Source: Curtobacterium sp. MCLR17_036
GTDB taxonomy: Bacteria; Actinomycetota; Actinomycetes; Actinomycetales; Microbacteriaceae
Direction of reading: 5' to 3'
Assembly (NCBI RefSeq): GCF_003234445.2
Contig: NZ_CP126269.1
Location: 1,116,001-1,180,000, forward strand
DNA: 64,000 nucleotides
In this document: piece after piece, positions 16,744 through 24,374 of the stretch
How positions within the stretch are numbered: position 1 is the first letter of the stretch
How the letters are laid out: each line of letters starts with the position of its first letter
The notes under the pieces: model-generated
Database searches by the model: none
Told to the model about the DNA's origin: nothing
What the model saw: only the letters and a program-made list of their open reading frames with translations
Made by a program: the position numbers and the translations under genes

Positions 16744-17019
16744 TCATCGCCGCGGCTTCAACTGCCGCCCCGTCACCCGTTCCCGCGGCAACCACACGCG
16801 GTGAGCGAACCCCATGTGCACCAGCTGCACGTACACGCGGTCGTCCGTCGCCGCCTCCACGAACCCCGGCAGCCGCTGCCAGCCCGTCCGGCTGAACTCG
16901 ACTCGCACCCACACCGGCGCGTGGTCGACGGCCTGCGACCACTCCACCCCGTCGATCCCTGCCGGCTGGTCCTCCGGAGGGTCAGGATGCGTCGGCGGCG
17001 ACCACTGGTACTGCGTCAT
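16744..17019 (-). CDS. Small prophage protein with beta-barrel-like domain
   Basis: A 91-residue protein. After a Pro-rich start, residues ~34-91 have alternating strands: APVWVRVEFSRTGW, then DDRVYVQLVHMGF, then HRVWLPRERVTGRQL. The pattern matches the C-terminal part of the SOS-controlled chromosomal protein at 59535-59867. This suggests one family with an SH3/Tudor-like fold. The gene lies between lipoprotein and integrase genes and reads in the same direction. Confidence 0.6.
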   Translation of the reverse strand: MTQYQWSPPTHPDPPEDQPAGIDGVEWSQAVDHAPVWVRVEFSRTGWQRLPGFVEAATDDRVYVQLVHMGFAHRVWLPRERVTGRQLKPRR

Positions 17020-17056
17020 GCCGAGCAGTGTGCCCGGCGCCGCCGACAGCGGAGAG

Positions 17057-17077
17057 CTTCACTTCGCCGGAGTGAAG
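17057..17077 (-). terminator. Small hairpin downstream of integrase
   Basis: CTTCACT (17057-17063) and AGTGAAG (17071-17077) form a perfect 7-base stem just beyond the integrase stop, and a third CTTCAC copy lies at 17085-17090. It may be a weak terminator. Confidence 0.35.
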
Positions 17078-17086
17078 GGCTGCGCT

Positions 17087-18280
17087 TCACGCCGTGATGG
17101 CGAGCGGGTCGTCGGGCATCGCGGCGTACAGGGCCGTCACAGTGTCTTCGTGCGCGGTGGGGGAGAGGTGCCCGTACGTGTCCACCGTCGTCGAGATGTT
17201 CTCGTGCCCGAGGTTCCTCTGGATCAGGTTCAGGGGTGCGCCCTGCCCGATCAGCCACGACGCGTACGTGTGTCGCAGGTCGTGGGGTGTGGGACGGCGG
17301 GGGATCGCCTCACGCCCGGCTGCAGCGCACTCGTCGGCGTCCATAGCCTTCTTGACTGCACGGTCCCAGATGCGGGCCTTGAAGTTGCCGTACCAGAGCC
17401 TGCCGCCGTTCTCAGCGCCTTGGAACAGGAAGTCACCTCCTGGCCCGTCGAGCTCGAGTTGCGCCAGCAGATCGGGGCGCAGGGGCAGCGTGCGGTATCC
17501 CTTCTCGGTCTTCGGCGGTCCGACTGTGTGGTCCCGCTTCCACGCTTTGCTGACGGTGACGGTCGCCGGCCGTGTCGCGAGGTTCACGTCACGGCGTTCA
17601 ACGGCGGTCGCTTCGGACCACCGCATCCCGGTGAGCACGAGGAACCGCACGAGCGGCTTGTAGTAGGCGGGGATGAAGTGCAGCAGCGTGTAGAACTCGG
17701 TGTGGCTGAGGAACACAGCTTGGTGCTTCCGGCCGCGTGTGAGTGCCATCTTGTAGGCGGGGTTGTCGGTGCGGTGTCCTGCTTCGACGGCTGCTGCGAA
17801 GATGGCGCTGAGTAGGGCGTGCCGGTTCTTGACGGTCTTCTGGGAGATCGGCTGCCCCTTGGTGCGGCCGGACTCTTGTGACTCCTGCCATGCGAGCCAG
17901 CTGCCGATGTCGTGCTTCGTGATCGCGTTGATTGGCAGTTCACCAAGTAGGGGCAGGAACGACTTGTCGACGATCGTTTGGTACCCGGTGCGGGTGTCGT
18001 TCTGCACGCCTGTCAGTAGGCCGCTGGACGGGTCGAGGTACGTTGCCGCGAAGTGGCCGAATGTAGGCACGCCTACCGTCGCGTTGTTCCGTGCCCGCAG
18101 TGTCGCGAGTGCGGCTTCCGGCCCAACACGGTCCAGGTGCTGACCGAACTGACGTGCCGCCACTTCCGCACCGTCACCGGAGAACGTTTCCTGGCACATC
18201 TTCCGCGGCTGCCCCATGCGGAACTGCACCCGCCACGACACGGAGCCGTCACGGTTCCGGCGGGGAGTGACACTAGCCAT
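17087..18280 (-). CDS. int: Tyrosine site-specific integrase
   Basis: A 397-residue recombinase. ATG 18280 has GGAGG ten bases upstream. Residues ~65-160 form the SAM-like core-binding domain. The catalytic domain shows Arg in LTGMRWSEA, HDLRH with the second His/Arg pair, His in LGHE and the nucleophilic Tyr in TVDTYGHLS. The N-terminus has a short arm-binding-like domain (RNRDGSVSWRVQF). It would integrate and, with a directionality factor, excise the prophage at the adjacent tRNA-His. The upstream gene overlaps its start by 8 bases, so the two are co-expressed. Confidence 0.95.
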   Translation of the reverse strand: MASVTPRRNRDGSVSWRVQFRMGQPRKMCQETFSGDGAEVAARQFGQHLDRVGPEAALATLRARNNATVGVPTFGHFAATYLDPSSGLLTGVQNDTRTGYQTIVDKSFLPLLGELPINAITKHDIGSWLAWQESQESGRTKGQPISQKTVKNRHALLSAIFAAAVEAGHRTDNPAYKMALTRGRKHQAVFLSHTEFYTLLHFIPAYYKPLVRFLVLTGMRWSEATAVERRDVNLATRPATVTVSKAWKRDHTVGPPKTEKGYRTLPLRPDLLAQLELDGPGGDFLFQGAENGGRLWYGNFKARIWDRAVKKAMDADECAAAGREAIPRRPTPHDLRHTYASWLIGQGAPLNLIQRNLGHENISTTVDTYGHLSPTAHEDTVTALYAAMPDDPLAITA

Positions 18281-18752
18281 GCACAGAATCCTCCATCGAG
18301 CCGCCGACAATCGTGCGCGCCTCGTGGACCTTGCTGAACTCGTACCGGTCGGTCCATGAGTAGCCACTGTCGACACTCACTGTCTTGGCGTTCACGCGGA
18401 CGACCTTGTGCCAGAAGCGACCGATCCGAACATGAGTTGCGCCCTTGATGTCCTCGCGCGTGAGCGGCACACGCTCCACCTCGGCCTTGCGGTACTCGAG
18501 GCGCTTCACCTTGTCGGACCAGTAGGAAACCCGCTCCGTGGCTTCCTTCCATGCGCGCTGAGCAGTGTCGTGCGCAGACCGCACCTGACGCGCGGCACGC
18601 TGGTTACCGGAAGCGCCGAAGCCAGGAATCCCGCCGCCCATCTCGTGAGCCCGTTCTGCAAGCTCGCCTGACCGGTCCAGTGCCGCTTTCGCCGCAGCGA
18701 GCTTCTCTGATGCGTCCTCGAGCTTCTCGTCGAGTGTTCTTCTCTGGTCCAT
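18273..18752 (-). CDS. Coiled-coil protein co-encoded with integrase
   Basis: A 159-residue protein from ATG 18752, preceded by AGGAGAT. The N-terminal half (about 5-100) is a charged coiled coil. The C-terminal part (GATHVRIGRFWHKVV, then SGYSWTDRYEF) looks like a small beta domain that I have seen at the end of DUF3560-type proteins on actinobacterial mobile elements; this match is tentative. Its stop overlaps the integrase start, so it may help integrase expression or act as an accessory factor. It is not a typical small MerR-like excisionase. Confidence 0.65.
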   Translation of the reverse strand: MDQRRTLDEKLEDASEKLAAAKAALDRSGELAERAHEMGGGIPGFGASGNQRAARQVRSAHDTAQRAWKEATERVSYWSDKVKRLEYRKAEVERVPLTREDIKGATHVRIGRFWHKVVRVNAKTVSVDSGYSWTDRYEFSKVHEARTIVGGSMEDSVHG

Positions 18753-18799
18753 CTGGATCTCCTGTCTCGGAGCATCCACGGCCTTCACGTCAAACGACC

Positions 18800-18834
18800 T
18801 GTAGGCACATCGTGTAGGCAAACCCAACACGATG
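18800..18834. repeat. Direct and inverted repeats beside the attachment site
   Basis: TGTAGGCA occurs at 18800-18807 and 18813-18820. CATCGTGT (18808-18815) and ACACGATG (18827-18834) form a perfect inverted repeat. They lie between the integrase-partner gene and tRNA-His, where integrase arm sites or an operator would be expected. Function is inferred from position. Confidence 0.45.
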
Positions 18835-18856
18835 GCCGTACAGGCCGCTGACTTAC

Positions 18857-18933
18857 TGGGGTGAATAACGGGTCTCGAACCCGCGACCTCCTAGACCACA
18901 ACCAGGCGCTCTACCAACTGAGCTATATCCACC
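18857..18933 (-). tRNA. tRNA-His (GTG)
   Basis: Cloverleaf on the minus strand: acceptor GTGGATA/TATTCAC, D-arm GCTC/GAGC, anticodon loop TTGTGGT (anticodon GTG), T-arm with GGTTCGAGACC. An extra 5' G at 18933 pairs with C73, the hallmark of tRNA-His, and CCA is encoded (18857-18859). The 3' end faces the prophage integrase, so this gene is the probable attB/attR. The phage would supply the 3' part, keeping the tRNA intact. Confidence 0.95.
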
Positions 18934-19006
18934 ATGTGTGCACCGGCGACCGGCGCGACCACTCAATAGTAGTACATACCGCGACCGGTGCCGACCACCC
19001 GTGTCG

Positions 19007-19645
19007 TCACTCGGCCGCTGGCTGGGCCAGGCGCGGTTCCCACTTCTCGACGACCTCGGCCCGGACTGCACGGACGTCGTCGGTCGTCGGGCCGGGCTCG
19101 GCGACGAAGCCGGCGCGACGGTAGTACTCGAGCTCACGGATCGACTCGAGGATGTCCGCGAGGGCCCGGTGGCCGCCGTGCTTCTCCGGTGAGTTGAAGT
19201 ACACCCGCGGGAACCAGCGTCGGCAGAGCTCCTTGATGCTCGACACGTCGACGCTGCGGTAGTGCAGGTGGCCGTCGACGCGGGGCATGTACTTCGACAG
19301 GAACGCGCGGTCGGTGCCGATGGTGTTGCCGGCCAGGGGAGCGGACCCCTCGGCCGGGACGTGCTCGAGGATGTACTCGAGCACCTGGTACTCCGCGTCC
19401 GCCAGGCTCACGCCGTTCGGGATCTCCTCGATGAGCCCCGAGGTCGTGTGCATGTTCGTCACGAACTCGTTCATGTTGTCGAGCGCCGACTGGTCCGGCT
19501 TGATGACGATGTCGAACCCGGGGTGCACGGGCTCGAGGTCGAAGTCGGTGATGACCACGGCCACCTCCACGAGTTCGTCGACCTCGAGGTCGAGGCCGGT
19601 CATCTCGCAGTCGATCCAGACGAGGCGGTCATTCGCGGTTGCCAT
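19007..19645 (-). CDS. orn: Oligoribonuclease
   Basis: A 212-residue DEDDh 3'-5' exoribonuclease that degrades di- to pentanucleotides, including pGpG from c-di-GMP turnover. Motifs: WIDCEMTGL (Exo I Asp and Glu), the central Asp in GTDRAFL, and HRALADI (His and Asp of Exo III). ATG 19645 gives the family start MATANDRLVWID; the longer frame upstream crosses a repeat region. Its adjacency to tRNA-His is common in Microbacteriaceae. A C-terminal extension of ~15 residues goes past the E. coli protein. Confidence 0.96.
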   Translation of the reverse strand: MATANDRLVWIDCEMTGLDLEVDELVEVAVVITDFDLEPVHPGFDIVIKPDQSALDNMNEFVTNMHTTSGLIEEIPNGVSLADAEYQVLEYILEHVPAEGSAPLAGNTIGTDRAFLSKYMPRVDGHLHYRSVDVSSIKELCRRWFPRVYFNSPEKHGGHRALADILESIRELEYYRRAGFVAEPGPTTDDVRAVRAEVVEKWEPRLAQPAAE

Positions 19646-20586
19646 GCCCTCGATCCTATTGCCGACCGCCGACGCCCCCGGCGCCCCCTGTCGGTGACCG
19701 TGCTGACCCGCGCCCGTCCCGCGCTGATCGGCGGGACGACCGTCGTCGGGGGCGCCTGCTCGTCGCCCCGGACCGGTCCTGCCCGGCCCACCCGGTGGTG
19801 GCAGCGGCCGCAGCGGCGTCAGTGGCGGCGGCCCGCGGCCGGTGAACGCGAGCGGGCGGAATGCCGTACTCGCCAGCGCGGTGACCCGGGTCTTTCGCCC
19901 GCTCAGCGAAGCGTCCCCGTCGTGACCCGTTGGCGGGCCGGGACGGGACGGGCTTGGAGCGGGCCGGAACGGTGTTCCGAGCGTCATGTTCGCGATCCGT
20001 CCTCGCGCCGGGCCGGAGCGGGCTGCAGCGGCGGCGCGGCCACCCGAGCGGGCGGAATGCCGCACTCGACCGGGGCGTGGCCCTGGTCTTTCGCCCGCTC
20101 AGCGCACGCGACCCGCTCCGACCGGTCCGTGAGTCGATTCCCGACTTGTCCGGACCAGTCCGCGACCGGTCCCGAGCCGTGCAGAGCAGCCCGGCCACCC
20201 GAGCGGGCGAAAGGTCGCAGTGGTCGGCCGTGGGCACCCGGGTCTTTCGCCCGCTCAGCCCGGCGCACCCTGGCTCAGCCCAGCGCGCCCTGGCTCGGAC
20301 GGGTCGCGACCGGGGCGGCGGTTCCTCGCGTCCGATGTTGTTCCGGCACCGGCACCGGCATCACGAACGGGCGAAAGGCCCGGGTCGCCGAAGCGGTCAC
20401 CCGGGCCTTTCGCCCGCTCGGCACGCGGACCCCTCGCGCGGGACAGCACGACACGCCACCCCGCACCGAGCACCCCGCACCGAGCGCCCCGAGCCCGATC
20501 GCAGGACCCGGAGACCCCCGAATGAGCCGAAAGCCCCCCGAATCGCCGAACCCCCGACCCCCCGAACCCCCCGAACCCCGAACCCC
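19646..20586. other. Long gap upstream of orn: no gene, repeat array
   Basis: About 940 bases between orn and the MFS gene. Long open frames cross it on both strands but their amino acid content is Arg/Pro/Gly-rich, as expected for shadow frames in GC-rich DNA. The main content is the four palindromic elements at 19850-20418. The last ~150 bases before the MFS stop are a C-rich run with repeated CCCCGAA and no visible signal. Confidence 0.6.
19850..20418. repeat. Array of four palindromic elements (~55 bases each)
   Basis: Copies at 19850-19904, 20046-20100, 20201-20256 and about 20365-20418. Each starts with (G)AGCGGGCG and ends with CTTTCGCCCGCTC, so each can fold on itself. The fourth is best: CGGGCGAAAGGCCCGGGT (20368-20385) is the exact reverse complement of 20399-20416, an 18-base stem with a 13-base loop. 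Spacing is 155-196 bases. This looks like a REP/BIME-type extragenic palindrome family. Confidence 0.8.
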
Positions 20587-21828
20587 CTACGGCATCTCCC
20601 CGGCCGAGATCGCCTCGGCCTCGACCCGTTCGGGCTCGGGGCCGTCGTCCACCCGGCGCAGGACCTTCGTCGTGCAGACGACCACCACGAAGGCGACGGC
20701 GACGGACGCCCCCGCGAAGACGTAGGCGGCCGAGGGCGAGAACGCGTCGGCGAGCAGGGTCGCGACGGGCGGGGCGATGGCGCCGCCGATGAACCGCACG
20801 GCGGAGTACGCGCTCGAGGCGACCGAGCGGGGCAGGTCGGTGGCCTCCATGACGGACTCGGTCAGGACGGTGTTGAGGACACCGAGCACGAGCCCGCCGA
20901 TGACCACGCAGACCACGAGGCCGACCTGCGAGCGCACGACCACGGCCGCGGCGAACAGGTCGAGTGCGAGCAGGGGCAGGGCGATCTTCAGCACGGTCGT
21001 CCTGCGCAGGCGGGCCGTGAGCATCGGGGCGACCCACACAGAGGTGACGGCGAGGCCGACGCCCCAGCCGAAGAACGTGAAGCCGATGCCGAGTGCGCCG
21101 AAGCCGAGCGGGAACGGCGTGTAGGCGAGGAGGACGAAGAAGCCGATGTTGTAGAAGAGTGCGGTGGCCGCGAGTGCTGCCAGCGCCGGTCGGCCGAGTG
21201 CGCGGAACGGGGCCGAGAGCTTCGTCGGCGTGGGCTTCTCGAGGCTGCCGGACTTGAGCAGGGCGACGACGGCGACGAACGCGATCGCCATCAACGTGGT
21301 CACGCCGAAGAACGGGCCGCGCCAGCTGACGGAGCCGAGCAGGCCGCCGACGAGCGGGCCGATCGCGATGCCGAGGCCGAGGGCGGCCTCGTACAGGATG
21401 ATGGCCGACGCGGTGCCGCCGGAGGCCGCCCCGACGATCGTCGCGAGCGCGGTGGAGATGAAGAGGGCGTTCCCGAGGCCCCACCCGGCGCGGAAGTCGA
21501 TGATGTTCCACACGCTGTTCGACGTGGCCGCGAGGACCGAGAACAGGACGATGAGCGCGAGCCCGATGAGCAGGGTGCGCTTCGCGCCGATGCGGCTGGA
21601 GACCCAGCTCGTGAAGAACATCGCGACGCCGGTGACGGCCAGGTAGCTCGTGAACAGGAGCTCGGTCTGTGCCGGGGTGGCGCGCAGCGACGACGCGATG
21701 GCGGGCAGGATCGGGTCGACGAGGCCGATGCCCATGAAGGCGACGACGCAGGCGAAGGCGATCGCCCAGACCGCGGACGACTGCTTGAGGATGGAGCCGG
21801 ACGAGCCGGCGGGTGCGTGGGCGTTCAC
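20587..21828 (-). CDS. MFS drug-efflux-type transporter
   Basis: A 413-residue protein with 12 predicted helices. The start is GTG 21828 with AGGAGAC upstream and a 4-base overlap with the MarR stop. The first helix region reads FMGIGLVDPILPAI, typical of DHA1-type efflux pumps, and a motif A-like SSRIGAKRTLL lies in the 2-3 loop. It probably exports a toxic compound in exchange for protons. Regulation by the co-transcribed MarR protein is likely; the substrate is unknown. Confidence 0.88.
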   Translation of the reverse strand: MNAHAPAGSSGSILKQSSAVWAIAFACVVAFMGIGLVDPILPAIASSLRATPAQTELLFTSYLAVTGVAMFFTSWVSSRIGAKRTLLIGLALIVLFSVLAATSNSVWNIIDFRAGWGLGNALFISTALATIVGAASGGTASAIILYEAALGLGIAIGPLVGGLLGSVSWRGPFFGVTTLMAIAFVAVVALLKSGSLEKPTPTKLSAPFRALGRPALAALAATALFYNIGFFVLLAYTPFPLGFGALGIGFTFFGWGVGLAVTSVWVAPMLTARLRRTTVLKIALPLLALDLFAAAVVVRSQVGLVVCVVIGGLVLGVLNTVLTESVMEATDLPRSVASSAYSAVRFIGGAIAPPVATLLADAFSPSAAYVFAGASVAVAFVVVVCTTKVLRRVDDGPEPERVEAEAISAGEMP

Positions 21829-22280
21829 GCTGTGGTCTCCTGTCTGGTGGACGTGGGGGTGGTCCTGGTGCGCTCGGCGATCAGGGCGGTGGCGTGGTGC
21901 AGGGCGTCCCAGTCCTCGTCGGAGAGGTCCGAGAAGACCGGTCCGACGGTGTCGGTGAGGGTCGCCCGCCACGCGGTGAGTCGGGCGCGGCCGTCGTCGG
22001 TGATGCCGATGCGCTGGCCGCGGGAGTCGTCGGGGTCGACGGCGCGGGTGACGAGGCCGTCGGCGAGCATGCCGGTGACGAGCCGCGTCATGGTGGGCTG
22101 GGCGACGCGGGACGCGGCGGCGAGTTCGCCGAGGCGCATCGGCTCGTCCAGCTCGAGGATGCCGAGGGTCCGCCACACGGCCGGCGAGGTCGTGTTGCCG
22201 GTGGACTGCACGGCGGTCCGGATCAGACGGTTGACGGAGACGAGGAGCGTCTCGATCGTCTGCGCCCGTGTTTGTTCCAT
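21825..22280 (-). CDS. MarR family regulator of the MFS operon
   Basis: A 151-residue protein with a winged helix: MRLGELAAASRVAQPTMTRL is the recognition region (split here as family pattern) and DPDDSRGQRIGIT the wing. ATG 22280 was chosen because a good promoter ends six bases upstream, giving a leaderless message. Its last bases overlap the MFS start, so both are made from one transcript. It likely represses its own promoter until a ligand binds. Confidence 0.9.
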   Translation of the reverse strand: MEQTRAQTIETLLVSVNRLIRTAVQSTGNTTSPAVWRTLGILELDEPMRLGELAAASRVAQPTMTRLVTGMLADGLVTRAVDPDDSRGQRIGITDDGRARLTAWRATLTDTVGPVFSDLSDEDWDALHHATALIAERTRTTPTSTRQETTA

Positions 22281-22286
22281 GCCTGA

Positions 22287-22315
22287 ACTATATAGCAGGG
22301 CTATGCATCCCGCAA
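22287..22315 (-). promoter_or_regulatory. Promoter and candidate MarR operator
   Basis: On the minus strand TTGCGG (22310-22315) and TATAGT (22287-22292) are separated by 17 bases and the hexamer ends six bases before the MarR ATG. The palindrome ATAGC-AGG-GCTAT (22292-22304) overlaps the -10 and spacer, the right place for autorepression. Confidence 0.65.
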
Positions 22316-22341
22316 CAGGCGACGCCTGGTAGAAGGGACGC

Positions 22342-22632
22342 ATGAGCGACATCACCATCCACGAAGGCGACGAGTACACCGCGATCTTCCACGGCGGTCC
22401 CTTCGACGGCACGACCGACACCCGCACCGCGACGAGCGACGCGCTGGACGACGAGGTCACGGTGTTCGCCGACGTCGAGGGCCTGCAGACCGCCCTGACC
22501 TACCGCATGACGAAGTCGCGCCAGGTCGTCGACCAGATCTCGGCCGAGTTCGAGTACGTCCCGAACGAGTCCGACCCCGTGGACGACCTGCAGGACCGCG
22601 GCGACCGCAGCGGCGGCTTCGACCGGGAGTAG
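22342..22632 (+). CDS. Small acidic protein, unknown function
   Basis: A 96-residue, Asp/Glu/Thr-rich protein with GAAGGGA before ATG 22342. The first half has strand-like FHGGPFDGTTDTR, the second a helix and an acidic tail. No cysteines or membrane segments. It is divergent from MarR and in line with the following thioredoxin-like gene, 29 bases away. I do not recognise a characterised family. Confidence 0.6.
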   Translation: MSDITIHEGDEYTAIFHGGPFDGTTDTRTATSDALDDEVTVFADVEGLQTALTYRMTKSRQVVDQISAEFEYVPNESDPVDDLQDRGDRSGGFDRE

Positions 22633-22661
22633 AACCCCCACCCGCCGCGTTGCACGATCAC

Positions 22662-22922
22662 ATGCAGCTCGACCTCTGGACGTCCGCCTTCTGTGCGCCG
22701 TGCGCCGCCGCCCGCCGGGTGTCGGCCGAGGCAGCGGCGCTCGTCCCCGGGCTCACCGTGACCGAACGCGACGTGGCGGCGCACCCCGACGACGCGGAGG
22801 GCCTCGGCATCCGGTCCACGCCCACGATCATCGTGCGGCAGGACGACGGAGCCGAGGTCTTCCGGTCACCCGGCGTCCCCACCCGCGACCAACTCCTGCT
22901 CGCGGTCGCGAAGGCCCTCTGA
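22662..22922 (+). CDS. Small thioredoxin/glutaredoxin-like protein
   Basis: An 86-residue protein with the redox motif CAPC near residue 10 (TSAFCAPCAAARR) and the cis-Pro loop IRSTPTIIV around residue 49. It has the length of a minimal thioredoxin fold. ATG 22662 is preferred to the TTG at 22650, which only adds MHDH. It probably reduces disulphides or works as a small mixed-thiol carrier. Its last 57 bases overlap the convergent glycosyltransferase gene. Confidence 0.8.
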   Translation: MQLDLWTSAFCAPCAAARRVSAEAAALVPGLTVTERDVAAHPDDAEGLGIRSTPTIIVRQDDGAEVFRSPGVPTRDQLLLAVAKAL

Positions 22923-24374
22923 CCCCGGGCCCGGGCGATGCCCGCGCGCCGCGCGCTGTGAGGTCGGCGCAGCGACCACCACCGGCTCCGGCGGGTGGAC
23001 GACCGCCAGGACCCGTCGCGCCAGGCGCTTCGCCGTCCGGATCGGCGCGCCGATCACCAGCGCGACGGCCCCGAGGAGGCTCCGGTCGGCACCGCCGAGT
23101 GCGTTCTTGCGTTCCCTCGCCCGTCGGAGCGCCCCGCCCCGACTGCGCCGGGCAGCCGGCCGGTCGACCAGCGTGTCGGCGTCGCGCTGCGCCATGAGCG
23201 CGCCGAGCCGATCGGCCCAGTCGTCGTCGGACGCCGGGTGGAAGTAGTTGTCCCGCATCCAGCTCGCCCGCACCCGACCGAACCGGCCGTCCACCAGGTC
23301 GACCGCATCGCCCTCCAGGCCGCTCGCCACGAAGACCTCGTTGATGAGGTGCCGGCCCGTCCCGAAGTCGGTCAGGGTGAGTGCGGGGACTCCACGTGCT
23401 GCTGCCTCGAGCACGGCCGTCGAGCTGATCGTCACGAGCGCGACCGCCCGGTCGAGGTGCTCGCCCATCGGGCCGCCCGCCACGACGAGGTTCGCCGGCG
23501 CGTCGTCCGGCACGAGGTCGGCGTAGGGGTGCTCCTCGCGGTGCGTCTGCTGTTCACCCGTGACGGCGCGGGTCTTGACGACGACACGCCACTCCGGGTG
23601 CCGTCGCGCCGTCTCGACGAGCCGGTCGACGACGAGCGCCCGGTCCGCTCGTTCGAGGGGCACACTCGGCTGCGCCGCGAAGACGACGGAGTCGCGGACG
23701 CGGTCCGGGTCGTCCCGTTCCGGGTCGCCCCGTTCCGGGTCGGACAGCGCACCGGCGGCCCCCTGCGCGAAGGGCAGCGTCGCGAGCGCGAAGTGCGGTT
23801 CCACACCGCCGTCGAGCGCCATCTCCTCGTAGGCCCGGACCTCGCGGTGGCTGTGCAGGACGAACAGGTCGGCACGCGCACGGAAGAACACGCCCTTCCA
23901 CTTCGCCGGGAACGAGATGCCCGGCAGCCCCGTCACGAGCACCGGTCGTCGCGGGATCCGTCGGTGCACCTCCTCGAGCACGAGTTCGGCCACCGGCCCG
24001 ATCGTCGAGACGAGCACGGCGTCGGGCGGGTCGCGCCGCAGGTCCTCGACGATCGCGTCGACGCTCCGCGCCGCCGGGGGAGCCGTCCGCAGGTGCGCCA
24101 GCCGGGCGTCCAGCCCGCGGAACGCCGCGCGCAGCTGCGCCGTGCTCGCGGACCGCGGGGTCGCGACCGTCCAGACCTCCAGGTCCCAGTCCGGCGGTGC
24201 GGTGGCGAGCAGGTGCGCGCCCCACTTCGCGAACGAGTCGGTGTCGACCAGGCCGACCACCCGTCGGGCGCGTGGTGCTGTTTCGGACGGGAGGCGCGCC
24301 TCCCGTCCGACGGTCGACGCACGACCGCCGGCGGCTGCGTCCAGGGCGCCCGTCTCGTCGACCCCGCCCGTCAC
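22866..24374 (-). CDS. Putative glycosyltransferase of a nonulosonic acid locus
   Basis: A 502-residue protein from GTG 24374 in a GTGA overlap with the neuB-like stop. The body (about 40-420) has a GT-B-like pattern: VVGLVDTDSFAKWG at the first strand, RPVLVTGLPGISFPAKW, and a C-terminal TDFGTGRHLINEVF with SSTAVLEAAARGVPA, a donor-binding-like region. It resembles the DUF6716 putative glycosyltransferases that accompany neuB/neuA in actinobacteria. It probably transfers a nonulosonic acid to a wall polymer. Codons 22-31 lie on a perfect 28-base palindrome. Confidence 0.65.
   Translation of the reverse strand: MTGGVDETGALDAAAGGRASTVGREARLPSETAPRARRVVGLVDTDSFAKWGAHLLATAPPDWDLEVWTVATPRSASTAQLRAAFRGLDARLAHLRTAPPAARSVDAIVEDLRRDPPDAVLVSTIGPVAELVLEEVHRRIPRRPVLVTGLPGISFPAKWKGVFFRARADLFVLHSHREVRAYEEMALDGGVEPHFALATLPFAQGAAGALSDPERGDPERDDPDRVRDSVVFAAQPSVPLERADRALVVDRLVETARRHPEWRVVVKTRAVTGEQQTHREEHPYADLVPDDAPANLVVAGGPMGEHLDRAVALVTISSTAVLEAAARGVPALTLTDFGTGRHLINEVFVASGLEGDAVDLVDGRFGRVRASWMRDNYFHPASDDDWADRLGALMAQRDADTLVDRPAARRSRGGALRRARERKNALGGADRSLLGAVALVIGAPIRTAKRLARRVLAVVHPPEPVVVAAPTSQRAARGHRPGPGSEGLRDREQELVAGGDAG
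24283..24310. repeat. Perfect 28-base palindrome inside a coding region
   Basis: 14-base arms with centre GGCG/CGCC and core GGACGGGAGGCG. It lies in codons 22-31 of the glycosyltransferase gene, in an alignment-poor linker (GREARLPSE). A related inverted repeat with arms CGCGCCTCCCG and CGGGAGGCGCG occurs at 48548-48595, which suggests a dispersed palindromic element. Confidence 0.7.

Larger units (their letters stand above)
1..18856. mobile_element. Prophage (siphovirus type), right part
   Basis: Continuous block of phage genes: head-tail joining, tail, tape measure, baseplate, fibres, lysis, cargo and integrase. The structural genes read rightward and the integrase end reads leftward. The right boundary is placed at the 3' end of tRNA-His because the integrase module lies directly beside it and ordinary chromosomal genes start just beyond. 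The left boundary, the terminase, portal and capsid genes and the repressor/replication module are not in the window. Siphovirus is inferred from the long tape measure and the lambda-like tail chaperone arrangement, with no sheath gene seen. Confidence 0.93.

Noticed and set aside
17020-17086. LexA-type box upstream of the 91-residue prophage gene
   Set aside because: I looked for GAAC-N4-GTTC there because of the similarity to the SOS-boxed gene; none is present.
1-18856. Anti-phage defence system in the prophage
   Set aside because: No restriction, abortive infection or toxin-antitoxin signature was recognised. The lipoprotein remains only a candidate exclusion factor.
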